Under the pieces are notes generated by a model. The model saw nothing but the letters and a program-made list of their open reading frames with translations, was not told where the DNA came from and did no database searches. Made by a program: the position numbers and the translations under genes. 64,000 bases of DNA from Pseudomonas asuensis (GTDB lineage: Bacteria; Pseudomonadota; Gammaproteobacteria; Pseudomonadales; Pseudomonadaceae). Positions within the stretch are counted from its first letter, which is position 1. Every line of letters starts with the position of its first letter. Positions 37,305-45,253 of this stretch are shown in pieces. The DNA is taken from contig NZ_BMNW01000004.1 in assembly GCF_014646755.1 (NCBI RefSeq), forward strand, positions 460,646-524,645. The letters are read 5' to 3'.

Positions 37305-38271
37305 AACGGCAACGCCACGCCTGATCGGCCTCGACTGGGGCACGTCGTCGCTACGGGCCTATCTGTTGGGCGATCATGCGCAGGTACTGGATAACCGCTC
37401 TCAGCCCTGGGGCATCCTGCATACACCCGATGGCGATTTCGCCAAAGCCTTTCGTGAGCTGGTAGGCGATTGGCGTCAGCAGTGGCCGTCTGTGCCTGCC
37501 ATTGCAGCCGGCATGATCGGTAGTCGACAGGGCTGGCGTGAGGTTCCCTACGTAGATTGCCCGGCCGATGTAGACAGCCTTGCCAAAGGGTTGCTGACGT
37601 TTGACAGTGGTTGCGGCGAGCTAAGTCTGATCCCCGGTGTGATGCAGCGCGGCACACTGCCAAACGTGCTGCGAGGGGAGGAGACTCAGATTTTCGGAGC
37701 GCTCGAGCTGGAGCCTGCCCTGGCTGAGCATGCCTTGCTGGTACTGCCTGGCACGCACAGCAAATGGGCAACGATCCGCAGCAGCCGACTCGATCACTTC
37801 TCCACCTACATGACTGGTGAGCTGTTTGCTGTCTTGCGCGAGCACTCGATTCTGGGGCGTCCTGCGCGGGAAGAGGGAAGCGAGCCGTCCAACGACGCCT
37901 TTATGCGTGGCCTCACCAATGCCCGTGAGAGCGGAGCAGAGGGGACCGTCGGACGCTTGTTTACCACGCGCAGCTTATTCCTGGCCGGTGATCTGCCTGC
38001 ACGTCACAGCCTGGACTACCTCTCAGGGCTACTGATCGGTGAGGAGTTGCGCAGTGTCGTGGCCAGCCTGAAGGGCGCCGCCTGCCCACCACTGGTGCTG
38101 ATTGGTGATCCGGCGTTGTGTCGTCGCTATCAGGACGCCTTGGCCTTTTTTGAAATTACCGATGTACGTCTGCTTGAGCAGGCAACCCGTACCGGCCTGT
38201 GGCGCATCGCCTGTGCAGCCGGTCTGGTGACTGCCGCCACCCCTTCTTCGGAGGATACCCGCCATGTTTGA
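37297..38271 (+). CDS. dgoK: 2-dehydro-3-deoxygalactonokinase
   Basis: DgoK phosphorylates 2-keto-3-deoxy-D-galactonate with ATP, the second step of galactonate breakdown. The 324-residue product begins near LIGLDWGTSSLRAYLL, the DGOK-family nucleotide-binding motif, and retains the middle stretch VLPGTHSKWATI and the later FTTRSLFLAGDLP. GGTGGAG precedes the chosen ATG, which overlaps the iclR stop by 8 bases; its own end overlaps dgoA by 8 bases. This tight coupling supports one operon. Confidence 0.93.
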   Translation: MNETATPRLIGLDWGTSSLRAYLLGDHAQVLDNRSQPWGILHTPDGDFAKAFRELVGDWRQQWPSVPAIAAGMIGSRQGWREVPYVDCPADVDSLAKGLLTFDSGCGELSLIPGVMQRGTLPNVLRGEETQIFGALELEPALAEHALLVLPGTHSKWATIRSSRLDHFSTYMTGELFAVLREHSILGRPAREEGSEPSNDAFMRGLTNARESGAEGTVGRLFTTRSLFLAGDLPARHSLDYLSGLLIGEELRSVVASLKGAACPPLVLIGDPALCRRYQDALAFFEITDVRLLEQATRTGLWRIACAAGLVTAATPSSEDTRHV

Positions 38272-38890
38272 CGCCTGCATGAAACAACTGCCCCTGATTG
38301 CCATCCTGCGCGGTATTACGCCAGCTGAAATCGTGCCGGTCGGCAAGGCCTTGTACGAGGCCGGTTTTCGTCTAATCGAAATTCCATTGAATTCGCCCGA
38401 GCCCCTGGAAAGCATCCGGCTGTTGTCTGCCGAGTTGGGTAATGACTGCCTGATCGGCGCTGGAACGGTACTGACTGAGCGACAAGTCGCCGACGTTGCC
38501 TTTGCCGGCGGCAAGCTGATCGTGTCACCCAACGCTAATCCGGCGGTGATCCGTGCCACCAAGGCGGCTGGTCTGATCAGTGCGCCGGGTGTTGCAACGC
38601 CATCCGAGGGCTTTGCGGCGCTGGAGGCTGGGGCCGATTCGCTCAAGCTGTTCCCGGCCGAGCAGCTTGGCCCGGCAGTGGTCAAGGCGTGGCGTGCGGT
38701 GTTTCCGAAAGAGACGGCTCTGCTGCCTGTGGGCGGCATCACGCCTGACAACATGGACGTGTACGTCCAAGCGGGCGCGAACGGCTTCGGCCTGGGGTCG
38801 GCCATCTACAAGCCCGGCATGACCCCTGAAGACGTCAGCCGCAGTGCGCACGCGTTTGCCAATGGCTGGAAAGCGCTGATCGGGCAGTAA
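38264..38890 (+). CDS. dgoA: 2-dehydro-3-deoxy-6-phosphogalactonate aldolase
   Basis: DgoA cleaves 2-keto-3-deoxy-6-phosphogalactonate to pyruvate and glyceraldehyde 3-phosphate. The 208-residue class I aldolase of the KDPG/KHG family shows the catalytic glutamate in RLIEIPLNSP (about residue 38), GAGTVLTE, and the Schiff-base lysine in DSLKLFPAE (about 125). The end GWKALIGQ is normal length for the family. The start overlaps dgoK. Confidence 0.94.
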   Translation: MFDACMKQLPLIAILRGITPAEIVPVGKALYEAGFRLIEIPLNSPEPLESIRLLSAELGNDCLIGAGTVLTERQVADVAFAGGKLIVSPNANPAVIRATKAAGLISAPGVATPSEGFAALEAGADSLKLFPAEQLGPAVVKAWRAVFPKETALLPVGGITPDNMDVYVQAGANGFGLGSAIYKPGMTPEDVSRSAHAFANGWKALIGQ

Positions 38891-38945
38891 TCATCGGATT
38901 TGACCCGGGTCGGCCCGCCGGCCCTGAATGCATCGAGGCATAACA

Positions 38946-40094
38946 ATGAAAATCACCAAACTGACTACCTATATCGTTCCTCCACGCTGGTGCTTTCTGA
39001 AGATTGAAACCGATGAAGGCATAACCGGCTGGGGCGAGCCAGTCCTTGAAGGCCGTGCCCATAGTGTGGCGGCGGCTGTGGAAGAGCTGGCCGATTACCT
39101 GATCGGCAAGGACCCGCGCAATATCGAGGATCACTGGACCGTACTCTATCGCGGTGGTTTCTACCGGGGCGGCGGTATCCACATGAGCGCCCTGGCTGGC
39201 ATCGATCAGGCTCTCTGGGACATCAAAGGCAAGGCCTTGGGTGTACCGGTGCATGATCTGCTGGGCGGACAGGTGCGCGAGAGCATCCGCGTTTACTCAT
39301 GGATCGGCGGCGACCGTCCGGCCGAGACAGCGGCCCATGCCTTGGAGCGCAAGGAAAAAGGCTTTACCGCCATCAAGATGAATGCCTCGGAAGAGATGCA
39401 GTTCGTCGATACCTTCGACAAGGTTGATCAGGTCATTGCCAACGTGGCAGCCATCCGTGACGTCTGCGGCCCGCATTTTGGCATCGGTGTCGACTTCCAC
39501 GGTCGAGTTCACAAGCCGATGGCCAAGATCCTCATCAAGGAGCTTGAGCCCTACCGCCTGATGTTTATCGAGGAGCCGGTGCTCAGCGAGAACTATGAGG
39601 CGCTCAAGGAAATCGCTCTGATGAGCAATACACCGATCGCGCTGGGTGAGCGTTTGTACTCCCGTTGGGATTTCAAGCGCATCCTGCAGGACGGTTACGT
39701 GGACATCCTCCAGCCTGACCCGTCCCATGCCGGTGGTATCACTGAAACACGCAAGATCGCCAATATGGCCGAGGCCTACGATGTCGCCATCGCGCTGCAT
39801 TGCCCGCTTGGCCCGATCGCGTTGGCGGTCAACCTGCAACTGGATGCCAACTGCTACAACGCGTTCATTCAGGAACAGAGCCTGGGCATCCACTACAACC
39901 AGGGCAACGACCTGCTCGATTACATCAAAAACCCCGAGGTTTTCGATTATGGCGATGGCCACGTGAAGATCCCGCAAGGGCCGGGCCTGGGCATCGAAGT
40001 AAACGAGGAGTACGTGATCGAGCGCGCGGCCATTGGCCACCGCTGGCGCAATCCGATCTGGCGCCACAAGGACGGTAGTTTCGCCGAGTGGTAA
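38946..40094 (+). CDS. dgoD: D-galactonate dehydratase
   Basis: DgoD dehydrates D-galactonate to 2-keto-3-deoxygalactonate. The 382-residue enolase-superfamily enzyme has the same length as E. coli DgoD. It shows the N-terminal capping domain ([15 protein letters not shown]), the metal ligands and catalytic residues around [18 protein letters not shown] and [13 protein letters not shown], and the histidine region LHCPLGPIA. The ATG at 38946 gives the standard N-terminus; the frame is open six codons upstream. It follows dgoA by 55 bases and ends before a terminator. Confidence 0.95.
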   Translation: MKITKLTTYIVPPRWCFLKIETDEGITGWGEPVLEGRAHSVAAAVEELADYLIGKDPRNIEDHWTVLYRGGFYRGGGIHMSALAGIDQALWDIKGKALGVPVHDLLGGQVRESIRVYSWIGGDRPAETAAHALERKEKGFTAIKMNASEEMQFVDTFDKVDQVIANVAAIRDVCGPHFGIGVDFHGRVHKPMAKILIKELEPYRLMFIEEPVLSENYEALKEIALMSNTPIALGERLYSRWDFKRILQDGYVDILQPDPSHAGGITETRKIANMAEAYDVAIALHCPLGPIALAVNLQLDANCYNAFIQEQSLGIHYNQGNDLLDYIKNPEVFDYGDGHVKIPQGPGLGIEVNEEYVIERAAIGHRWRNPIWRHKDGSFAEW

Positions 40095-40118
40095 GCCCAG
40101 TTTTCAGATCGTGAAGAT

Positions 40119-40156
40119 GAGCCAGGCGCGAGAAATGCGTCTGGCTCGGCATTTTT
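40119..40156 (+). terminator. Intrinsic terminator after dgoD
   Basis: GAGCCAGGCGC (40119-40129) and GCGTCTGGCTC (40137-40147) form an 11-position stem with one mismatch and a 7-base loop, followed by TTTTT at 40152-40156. It separates the dgo enzyme operon from the transporter genes. Confidence 0.8.
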
Positions 40157-40214
40157 CACATCCTGTAACGAACCTGAGCAGAACCTGGCGAGTCATTGAA
40201 AAGCCAAGGTTGAT

Positions 40215-40240
40215 AGCAAATTCACATGCCTGCATTTGCT
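40215..40240 (+). promoter_or_regulatory. Inverted repeat in the promoter region of the sugar transporter gene
   Basis: AGCAAAT (40215-40221) and ATTTGCT (40234-40240) are perfect 7-base arms 12 bases apart, ending 49 bases before the transporter ATG. TTGAAA at about 40196 could be the -35. It is a candidate operator; no similarity to the palindrome at 36435 is seen. Confidence 0.4.
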
Positions 40241-40289
40241 GAGGGACCGGCATTACAAAAACAACGCCCAAAAGGCAGGAGTCCAGTTT

Positions 40290-41675
40290 ATGACGAGTAG
40301 TACCCATACCGCCGAGAAGACCCGGGGGACCGCAGTGTTCACCTGCATTCTGGCGGCTTTGGCCGGGCTGATGTTTGGCCTGGATATCGGCGTGATTTCC
40401 GGCGCCACGCAATTCATTCAGCAAGAATTCCAAATTTCCGACCGCGTGATCGAGTGGATCGTTAGCAGCATGATGCTTGGCGCCGCCCTAGGGGCGCTGG
40501 GTGCCGGCTGGATGTCTGCTGCGCTGGGTCGTAAGCGTTCGCTGATCCTGGGTGCGATTCTATTTGTGTTGGGATCGGTACTGTGCGGTTTCGCCTGGTC
40601 ACCCAACTCGCTTATCGCAGGCCGTTTCATTCTGGGTCTGGCTATTGGCATCGCATCGTTCACCGCCCCGTTGTACCTGGCTGAAGTGGCGCCGGAGCAG
40701 ATTCGTGGCTCGATGATTTCGCTGTATCAGCTGATGATCACGGTTGGTATTCTGGCTGCGTTCCTGTCCGATACCGCGTTCAGTTACAGCGGCGCCTGGC
40801 GCTGGATGCTGGGCATCATCGCCATTCCTGGCGTGTTGTTCCTGTTAGGTGTGCTGGCGCTTCCAGACAGCCCGCGCTGGTTGATCATGAAGGGCCGCAA
40901 GAAAGAGGCGCTGGATGTGCTGCACAAGCTGCGCGGCAATGAAGAGACGATTCAGCAGGAAGTCCGCGATATCGAAGAGCAACTGCGCATCCCGCAGCGC
41001 GGCTGGCAGCTGTTCAAGGAAAATTCCAACTTCCGTCGCTCCGTTGGCTTGGGCGTACTCTTGCAAGTTGTCCAGCAGTTCACCGGTATGAACGTAGTCA
41101 TGTACTACGCACCGCGTATTTTCGAGGGCATGGGCTACGACACGCATGCGCAGATGTGGTTTACCGCTGCGGTAGGCCTGACTAACGTACTGGCGACCTT
41201 TATTGCGATTTTCCTGGTGGACCGTTGGGGCCGCAAACCAATTTTCTACACCGGCTTTGTCGTTATGGCGGTAGGGATGGGCGTTGTGGGCACCATGATG
41301 AACATGGGCACGCTAAGCCATGGTCAGCAGATCTTCACGGTTGCCATGTTGCTGATTTTTATCGTGGGTTTTGCCATGTCGGCTGGTCCGCTGATCTGGA
41401 CCCTGTGCTCCGAAGTACAGCCTCTCAAGGGCCGCGACTTCGGTATCGGTTGTTCCACGTTTACCAACTGGATCGCCAATATGATCGTCGGTGCAACCTT
41501 CCTGACACTGCTGAACGTCATTGGCAATGCTGCAACCTTCTGGTTGTACGGCGCACTCAATGCGTTCTTCATCCTGCTGGTGTTCTGGCTGGTTCCGGAA
41601 ACCAAGGGTACGACATTGGAGCAGATCGAACGTAACCTCATGAGCGGCAAGCCACTGCGCGATATCGGGCAGTAA
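40290..41675 (+). CDS. Sugar porter family MFS transporter (galactose/arabinose/xylose:H+ symporter type)
   Basis: The 461-residue protein has 12 transmembrane helices and strong sugar porter signatures: GLMFGLDIGVISGA in helix 1, GRKRSLILGA, PLYLAEVAPEQIRGSM, PDSPRWLIMKGRKKEA and the C-terminal VPETKGTTLEQIE. AGGAG lies nine bases before the ATG at 40290. It resembles GalP-type hexose:H+ symporters. Position beside galactonate genes suggests that it imports galactose or a related sugar; the exact substrate is inference. Confidence 0.9.
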   Translation: MTSSTHTAEKTRGTAVFTCILAALAGLMFGLDIGVISGATQFIQQEFQISDRVIEWIVSSMMLGAALGALGAGWMSAALGRKRSLILGAILFVLGSVLCGFAWSPNSLIAGRFILGLAIGIASFTAPLYLAEVAPEQIRGSMISLYQLMITVGILAAFLSDTAFSYSGAWRWMLGIIAIPGVLFLLGVLALPDSPRWLIMKGRKKEALDVLHKLRGNEETIQQEVRDIEEQLRIPQRGWQLFKENSNFRRSVGLGVLLQVVQQFTGMNVVMYYAPRIFEGMGYDTHAQMWFTAAVGLTNVLATFIAIFLVDRWGRKPIFYTGFVVMAVGMGVVGTMMNMGTLSHGQQIFTVAMLLIFIVGFAMSAGPLIWTLCSEVQPLKGRDFGIGCSTFTNWIANMIVGATFLTLLNVIGNAATFWLYGALNAFFILLVFWLVPETKGTTLEQIERNLMSGKPLRDIGQ

Positions 41676-41691
41676 TGTTTGCAGCAGGCCA

Positions 41692-41710
41692 CCGGCGGGG
41701 CTCCGCCGGT
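41692..41710 (+). other. Intercistronic GC-rich hairpin between the two transporter genes
   Basis: ACCGGCGG (41692-41699) and CCGCCGGT (41703-41710) form a perfect 8-base stem with a three-base loop, 47 bases before the dgoT start. No T-run follows; it may set mRNA stability or differential expression within the two-gene unit. Confidence 0.5.
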
Positions 41711-41756
41711 GAGTCATCCCGTTGTGTATAACAAGTCCAAGACAGGTGTAACGGCG

Positions 41757-43085
41757 ATGCAACACTCTTCAACCCGTACGGCGTACAGCTCGATCCAGGC
41801 TCAGGCGCAAGCCCAGCCTGCGACGCGCTCGCGCTACTTCATCATGGTCTTGCTGTTCGTCACGGTAGTGATCAACTACCTGGACCGCAGCAACCTTTCC
41901 ATTGCCGCTCCTCACCTGGCTCAGGACTTGAACATCGATCCCGTGCACATGGGGCTGATCTTGTCGGCATTCGGCTGGACCTACGCGGCCATGCAGATCC
42001 CGGGCGGCTGGCTGGTGGACAAGGTGTCACCTCGCGTGCTTTATCCGATTGCCATTGCCCTGTGGTCCCTGGCCACTATCGGGCTGGGCTTTGTAGGCAG
42101 CTTTGTGGGCTTGGTTATTCTGCGTCTTGCGGTTGGCGCACTGGAAGCTCCGGCTTATCCAATCAACAACCGTGTGGTCACTACGTGGTTTCCTGAAGGA
42201 GAGAGGGCCACCGCGATTGGCTTTTATACCTCCGGGCAGTTTGTAGGGCTGGCTTTCCTGACACCGGTACTGATCTATCTGCAACAGACATTCGGCTGGC
42301 ACATGGTGTTTGTGGTAACAGGCGGGGTCGGCATTGTCTGGGCCGTGATCTGGTACCTGATCTACCGTGAGCCCAGGGACTTCAAAGGTGCTAACGCGGC
42401 TGAGGTCGCCTTGATCGAGCAGGGCGGCGGCCTTGTGGATCTGGAGAAAAAGAACCAATCCCGTGCGGCCTTTCGCTGGGCGGACCTATGGGCCGTGCTC
42501 AACAAGCGCAAGCTGTGGGGTATTTACATCGGTCAGTTCTGCCTGAACTCTACGCTGTGGTTCTTCCTGACCTGGTTTCCGACTTACCTTGTCAAATACC
42601 GCGGCATGGATTTCATCAAGGCGGGCTTTCTGGCTTCGGTGCCTTTTCTGGCAGCGTTTCTAGGCGTTATCTGCTCGGGTTTGCTCTCGGACTGGCTGGT
42701 GCGCCGAGGCGTTTCGCTGGGTATGGCGCGCAAACTGCCCATCATCAGCGGTCTTTTGATTTCCACCTGCATCATTGGTGCGAACTTTGTTGATACGCCG
42801 GCGCTGATTATCGCCTGCATGGCTATCGCCTTCTTTGGTAATGGCTTGGCGTCGATCACTTGGTCGATGGTGTCGGCCCTGGCGCCCGCTCGCCTACTGG
42901 GGCTGACCGGCGGCATGTTCAACTTTATCGGTAACCTGGCATCCATCAGTGTACCGATCGTGGTCGGCCTGCTGGTCGATGGCAACAACTTCGCTCCGGC
43001 CATCACTTATATCAGCATCACCGCCTTGGTAGGGGCGTTGAGTTACGGCCTTGTGGTGGGTAAGGTCGAGCGCCTCGAAGAGTAA
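41757..43085 (+). CDS. dgoT: D-galactonate transporter (ACS family MFS)
   Basis: DgoT imports D-galactonate by proton symport. The 442-residue, 12-helix protein shows anion:cation symporter family features and close agreement with E. coli DgoT as I recall it, for example INYLDRSNLSIA in helix 1, APAYPINNRVVTTWFPEGER and FYTSGQFVGLAFLTP. AGGTG precedes the ATG at 41757; the frame is open 26 codons upstream through a hairpin. It ends before a stem-loop terminator. Confidence 0.92.
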   Translation: MQHSSTRTAYSSIQAQAQAQPATRSRYFIMVLLFVTVVINYLDRSNLSIAAPHLAQDLNIDPVHMGLILSAFGWTYAAMQIPGGWLVDKVSPRVLYPIAIALWSLATIGLGFVGSFVGLVILRLAVGALEAPAYPINNRVVTTWFPEGERATAIGFYTSGQFVGLAFLTPVLIYLQQTFGWHMVFVVTGGVGIVWAVIWYLIYREPRDFKGANAAEVALIEQGGGLVDLEKKNQSRAAFRWADLWAVLNKRKLWGIYIGQFCLNSTLWFFLTWFPTYLVKYRGMDFIKAGFLASVPFLAAFLGVICSGLLSDWLVRRGVSLGMARKLPIISGLLISTCIIGANFVDTPALIIACMAIAFFGNGLASITWSMVSALAPARLLGLTGGMFNFIGNLASISVPIVVGLLVDGNNFAPAITYISITALVGALSYGLVVGKVERLEE

Positions 43086-43096
43086 TGCGTCTTAAA

Positions 43097-43122
43097 TCAA
43101 GGTGTCTGCATAGGCACCTTGA
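43097..43122 (+). terminator. Stem-loop terminator after dgoT
   Basis: TCAAGGTG (43097-43104) and CACCTTGA (43115-43122) form a perfect 8-base stem with a 10-base loop, 11 bases after the stop. The following CCTATCTCTCGTTTTG is only partly T-rich. Confidence 0.65.
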
Positions 43123-43269
43123 CCTATCTCTCGTTTTGTTCCGCTAAGCGCGCTATACCTGCATTGGATACGTGCAAACGCGCCTTGTTGTTCTACACTT
43201 TTTCTACTCTGCTAAATCGTTTCAGCTCTAAGTGGCAGGGCATAACAACAAACAACAAGGAAATTGCAT

Positions 43270-44487
43270 ATGAATATGGTCGCGCGTTTGGCCAGTCTTA
43301 CCCTACTGGCAGCTGCCACTCCTGCATTCGCTTGGGAATACACCCTTATCGCTCCAAACAAACCGGCTGAAAACTGGAGCATTACCAGTGAGCAGCTTGG
43401 CGTCAAAACAGACAAACCTTTCTCGGTTAACCTCAAGACATTGCACGGCGGCCGTCAGGAAGGGGTAAGCCTGATCGAAATCGATACCGGCGCCATGAGG
43501 ATGACCGTTGTGCCGAACCGTGGCATGAATGTGCTCTACGCAACCTCTGGTACTGTACGGCTGGGCTGGGATTCTCCCGTTCATGAAGTCGTCAATCCAG
43601 CGTTCATTGAACTCAATGGTCGTGGTGGGCTGGGGTGGCTGGAAGGTTTCAACGAGATGGTCACCCGTTGCGGATACGAGTGGGTGGGCCATCCGGGTAT
43701 GGATAACGGCGAGCTGCTGACGCTTCACGGACGTGCAGCCAATATCCCAGCCTCCAGGGTCGTGCTGACAATTGACGAACAGCCGCCCTATGCGATTCAC
43801 CTGAAGGGCGAACTGCGTGAGCAGGCGTTCAAAAAAATCGATTTTCTAGTCGACACGAGACTGACGACTCAACCCGGCGCTACGCAATTTACGCTTCATG
43901 ATCGCCTAACCAATCAGGGCGACTACGAAAAGGAATATCAGGCGCTCTACCACAGCAACTTCGGCACACCGCTCCTGGAAGAGGGCGCCAAGTTCGCAGC
44001 GCCGGTACGTGAGGTTTCACCGTTCAACGATTACGCCAAGCGGGACCTAAAGGATTGGCAAACCTATCGGGGCCCCACTGAGGGCTTCGACGAGATGGTA
44101 TACAACCTGTTTCCCTACGGTGATGCCCAAGGCAACAGCCTCGCTGTACTTCACGATAAGGCCGGTAAACAGGGTGTCAGCCTGAGCTTCAATATCAATC
44201 AGTTGCCGGCTTTTTCCCTATGGAAAAACACCGACACCACCGGGCAGGGTTATGTCACTGGTTTAGAGCCGGGAACCAGTTTCTCCTATAACCGACGCTT
44301 CCAGCGTGACCTGAACCTGGTACCCAAGATAGGCCCAAAAGAAACACGGGACTTTGAAATTACCTACAGCCTGCTCAGTGATGCGGGTGCGGTAAACGAG
44401 GCACTCAAGCGTGTCGATACGATCCAGCAAGGCCGCCAGATTGAGGTACGTGAAATACCGCTGGTGGACTTGAGCAAAGAGAAATAG
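43270..44487 (+). CDS. Secreted DUF4432 (aldose 1-epimerase-like) protein
   Basis: The 405-residue product begins with a signal peptide MNMVARLASLTLLAAATPAFA, so the mature protein is periplasmic. The rest matches the DUF4432 group of galactose mutarotase-like beta-sandwich proteins, with the conserved VVPNRGMNVLYA, GWLEGFNEMVTRCGYEWVG (first 19 residues shown) and YHSNFGTPLL stretches. Most DUF4432 proteins I know lack an export signal. AAGGAAA lies eight bases before the ATG; a TTG two codons upstream is possible. Next to dgo and sugar porter genes it may prepare an extracellular galactose-type sugar for uptake. Confidence 0.82.
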   Translation: MNMVARLASLTLLAAATPAFAWEYTLIAPNKPAENWSITSEQLGVKTDKPFSVNLKTLHGGRQEGVSLIEIDTGAMRMTVVPNRGMNVLYATSGTVRLGWDSPVHEVVNPAFIELNGRGGLGWLEGFNEMVTRCGYEWVGHPGMDNGELLTLHGRAANIPASRVVLTIDEQPPYAIHLKGELREQAFKKIDFLVDTRLTTQPGATQFTLHDRLTNQGDYEKEYQALYHSNFGTPLLEEGAKFAAPVREVSPFNDYAKRDLKDWQTYRGPTEGFDEMVYNLFPYGDAQGNSLAVLHDKAGKQGVSLSFNINQLPAFSLWKNTDTTGQGYVTGLEPGTSFSYNRRFQRDLNLVPKIGPKETRDFEITYSLLSDAGAVNEALKRVDTIQQGRQIEVREIPLVDLSKEK

Positions 44488-44500
44488 TGGCGGCAAATGA

Positions 44501-44530
44501 AAAAGGGCCACAGACGTGGCCCTTTCTTTT
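44501..44530. terminator. Bidirectional intrinsic terminator
   Basis: AAAAGGGCCAC, AGAC loop, GTGGCCCTTTCTTTT. It serves the DUF4432 gene on the plus strand and the convergent glycine-zipper gene on the minus strand. Confidence 0.9.
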
Positions 44531-44546
44531 AGCGTCAGGGTAGGGA

Positions 44547-45020
44547 TCAATCGTCCCAACGACCGTGACGCTTCCAGTGTTTCTTGTGCTGACCACGGTG
44601 CCAACCGTTGTCGTGAGCATAACGACGATTATCGTAACGGCGGCCGCTACTGTGACGATTATCCGAATCGCCCATGCTGCTGCCCAGGGCTGCACCACCG
44701 CCGCCGCCTAGCGCAGCGCCCACCATAGCGCCTGTGCTACCGCCTACGGCTTTACCCAGTACGTTACCACCTGCTGCGCCTAAACCGCCGCCGATGGCTG
44801 CTTCTGTTTTATCGCCACGTTTGGCGCCTACTGCACCACCCGCTGCGCCACCAAGACCTGCTCCGATCGTGGCGCCTGTGCTTCCGCCTACGGCATTGCC
44901 TACGACCGAACCTAGCACCCCGCCTAACGCACCGCCAACGCCGGCTTGCATATCGTTGCCAGCTATCGCACTAGTACCTACCAGGCTCAGGGACAACAAA
45001 AGGATCGAGGAGTACTTCAT
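44547..45020 (-). CDS. Glycine-zipper membrane/envelope protein
   Basis: The 157-residue product has a signal peptide (MKYSSILLLSLSLVGTSAIAG) and a long glycine/alanine region (about 27-117) made of two similar halves, each containing AVGGSTGA followed by glycine-zipper GxxxG steps. A basic, histidine- and arginine-rich tail follows (RRYDNRRYAHDNGWHRGQ). Glycine-zipper proteins associate with the outer membrane; the specific role is unknown. The ATG at 45020 is used; a TTG two codons upstream is possible. A proline-rich frame on the opposite strand is a shadow. Confidence 0.82.
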   Translation of the reverse strand: MKYSSILLLSLSLVGTSAIAGNDMQAGVGGALGGVLGSVVGNAVGGSTGATIGAGLGGAAGGAVGAKRGDKTEAAIGGGLGAAGGNVLGKAVGGSTGAMVGAALGGGGGAALGSSMGDSDNRHSSGRRYDNRRYAHDNGWHRGQHKKHWKRHGRWDD

Positions 45021-45197
45021 AATCAAAACTCACGTGAGGATGATGGCGCTGATCCTCGTGATTGCCGCTTCGCTTGGCAAGTGGAACCTGCTTAAGGGTG
45101 CGATAACTTCCACAAAAGGCAAATGTATGAATTTATTACAGAAACTTTATTACGGAACGGCAGTCTGCCTCTTTTTATCTTGATCGAAATACAGCGG

Positions 45198-45230
45198 AAA
45201 AAGGGCAATATCGCTCTAAAATGCCCTTTT
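45198..45230. terminator. Stem-loop terminator between the glycine-zipper and MetE-like genes
   Basis: AAAAAGGGCA (45198-45207) and TGCCCTTTT (45222-45230) flank a 14-base loop. Read on the minus strand the stem is followed by TTTTTCC, so it terminates the MetE-like gene. Confidence 0.75.
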
Positions 45231-45253
45231 CCAGCCACGGCCTTATGAGCCGA

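Noticed and set aside
39297..40067. 256-codon minus-strand frame over dgoD
   Set aside because: It is antisense to an enzyme gene identified along its whole length.
44674..45183. Proline- and alanine-rich 169-codon plus-strand frame
   Set aside because: It is the mirror of the glycine-rich gene on the other strand (GGC/GGT read as GCC/ACC); only its last 18 codons were considered separately.
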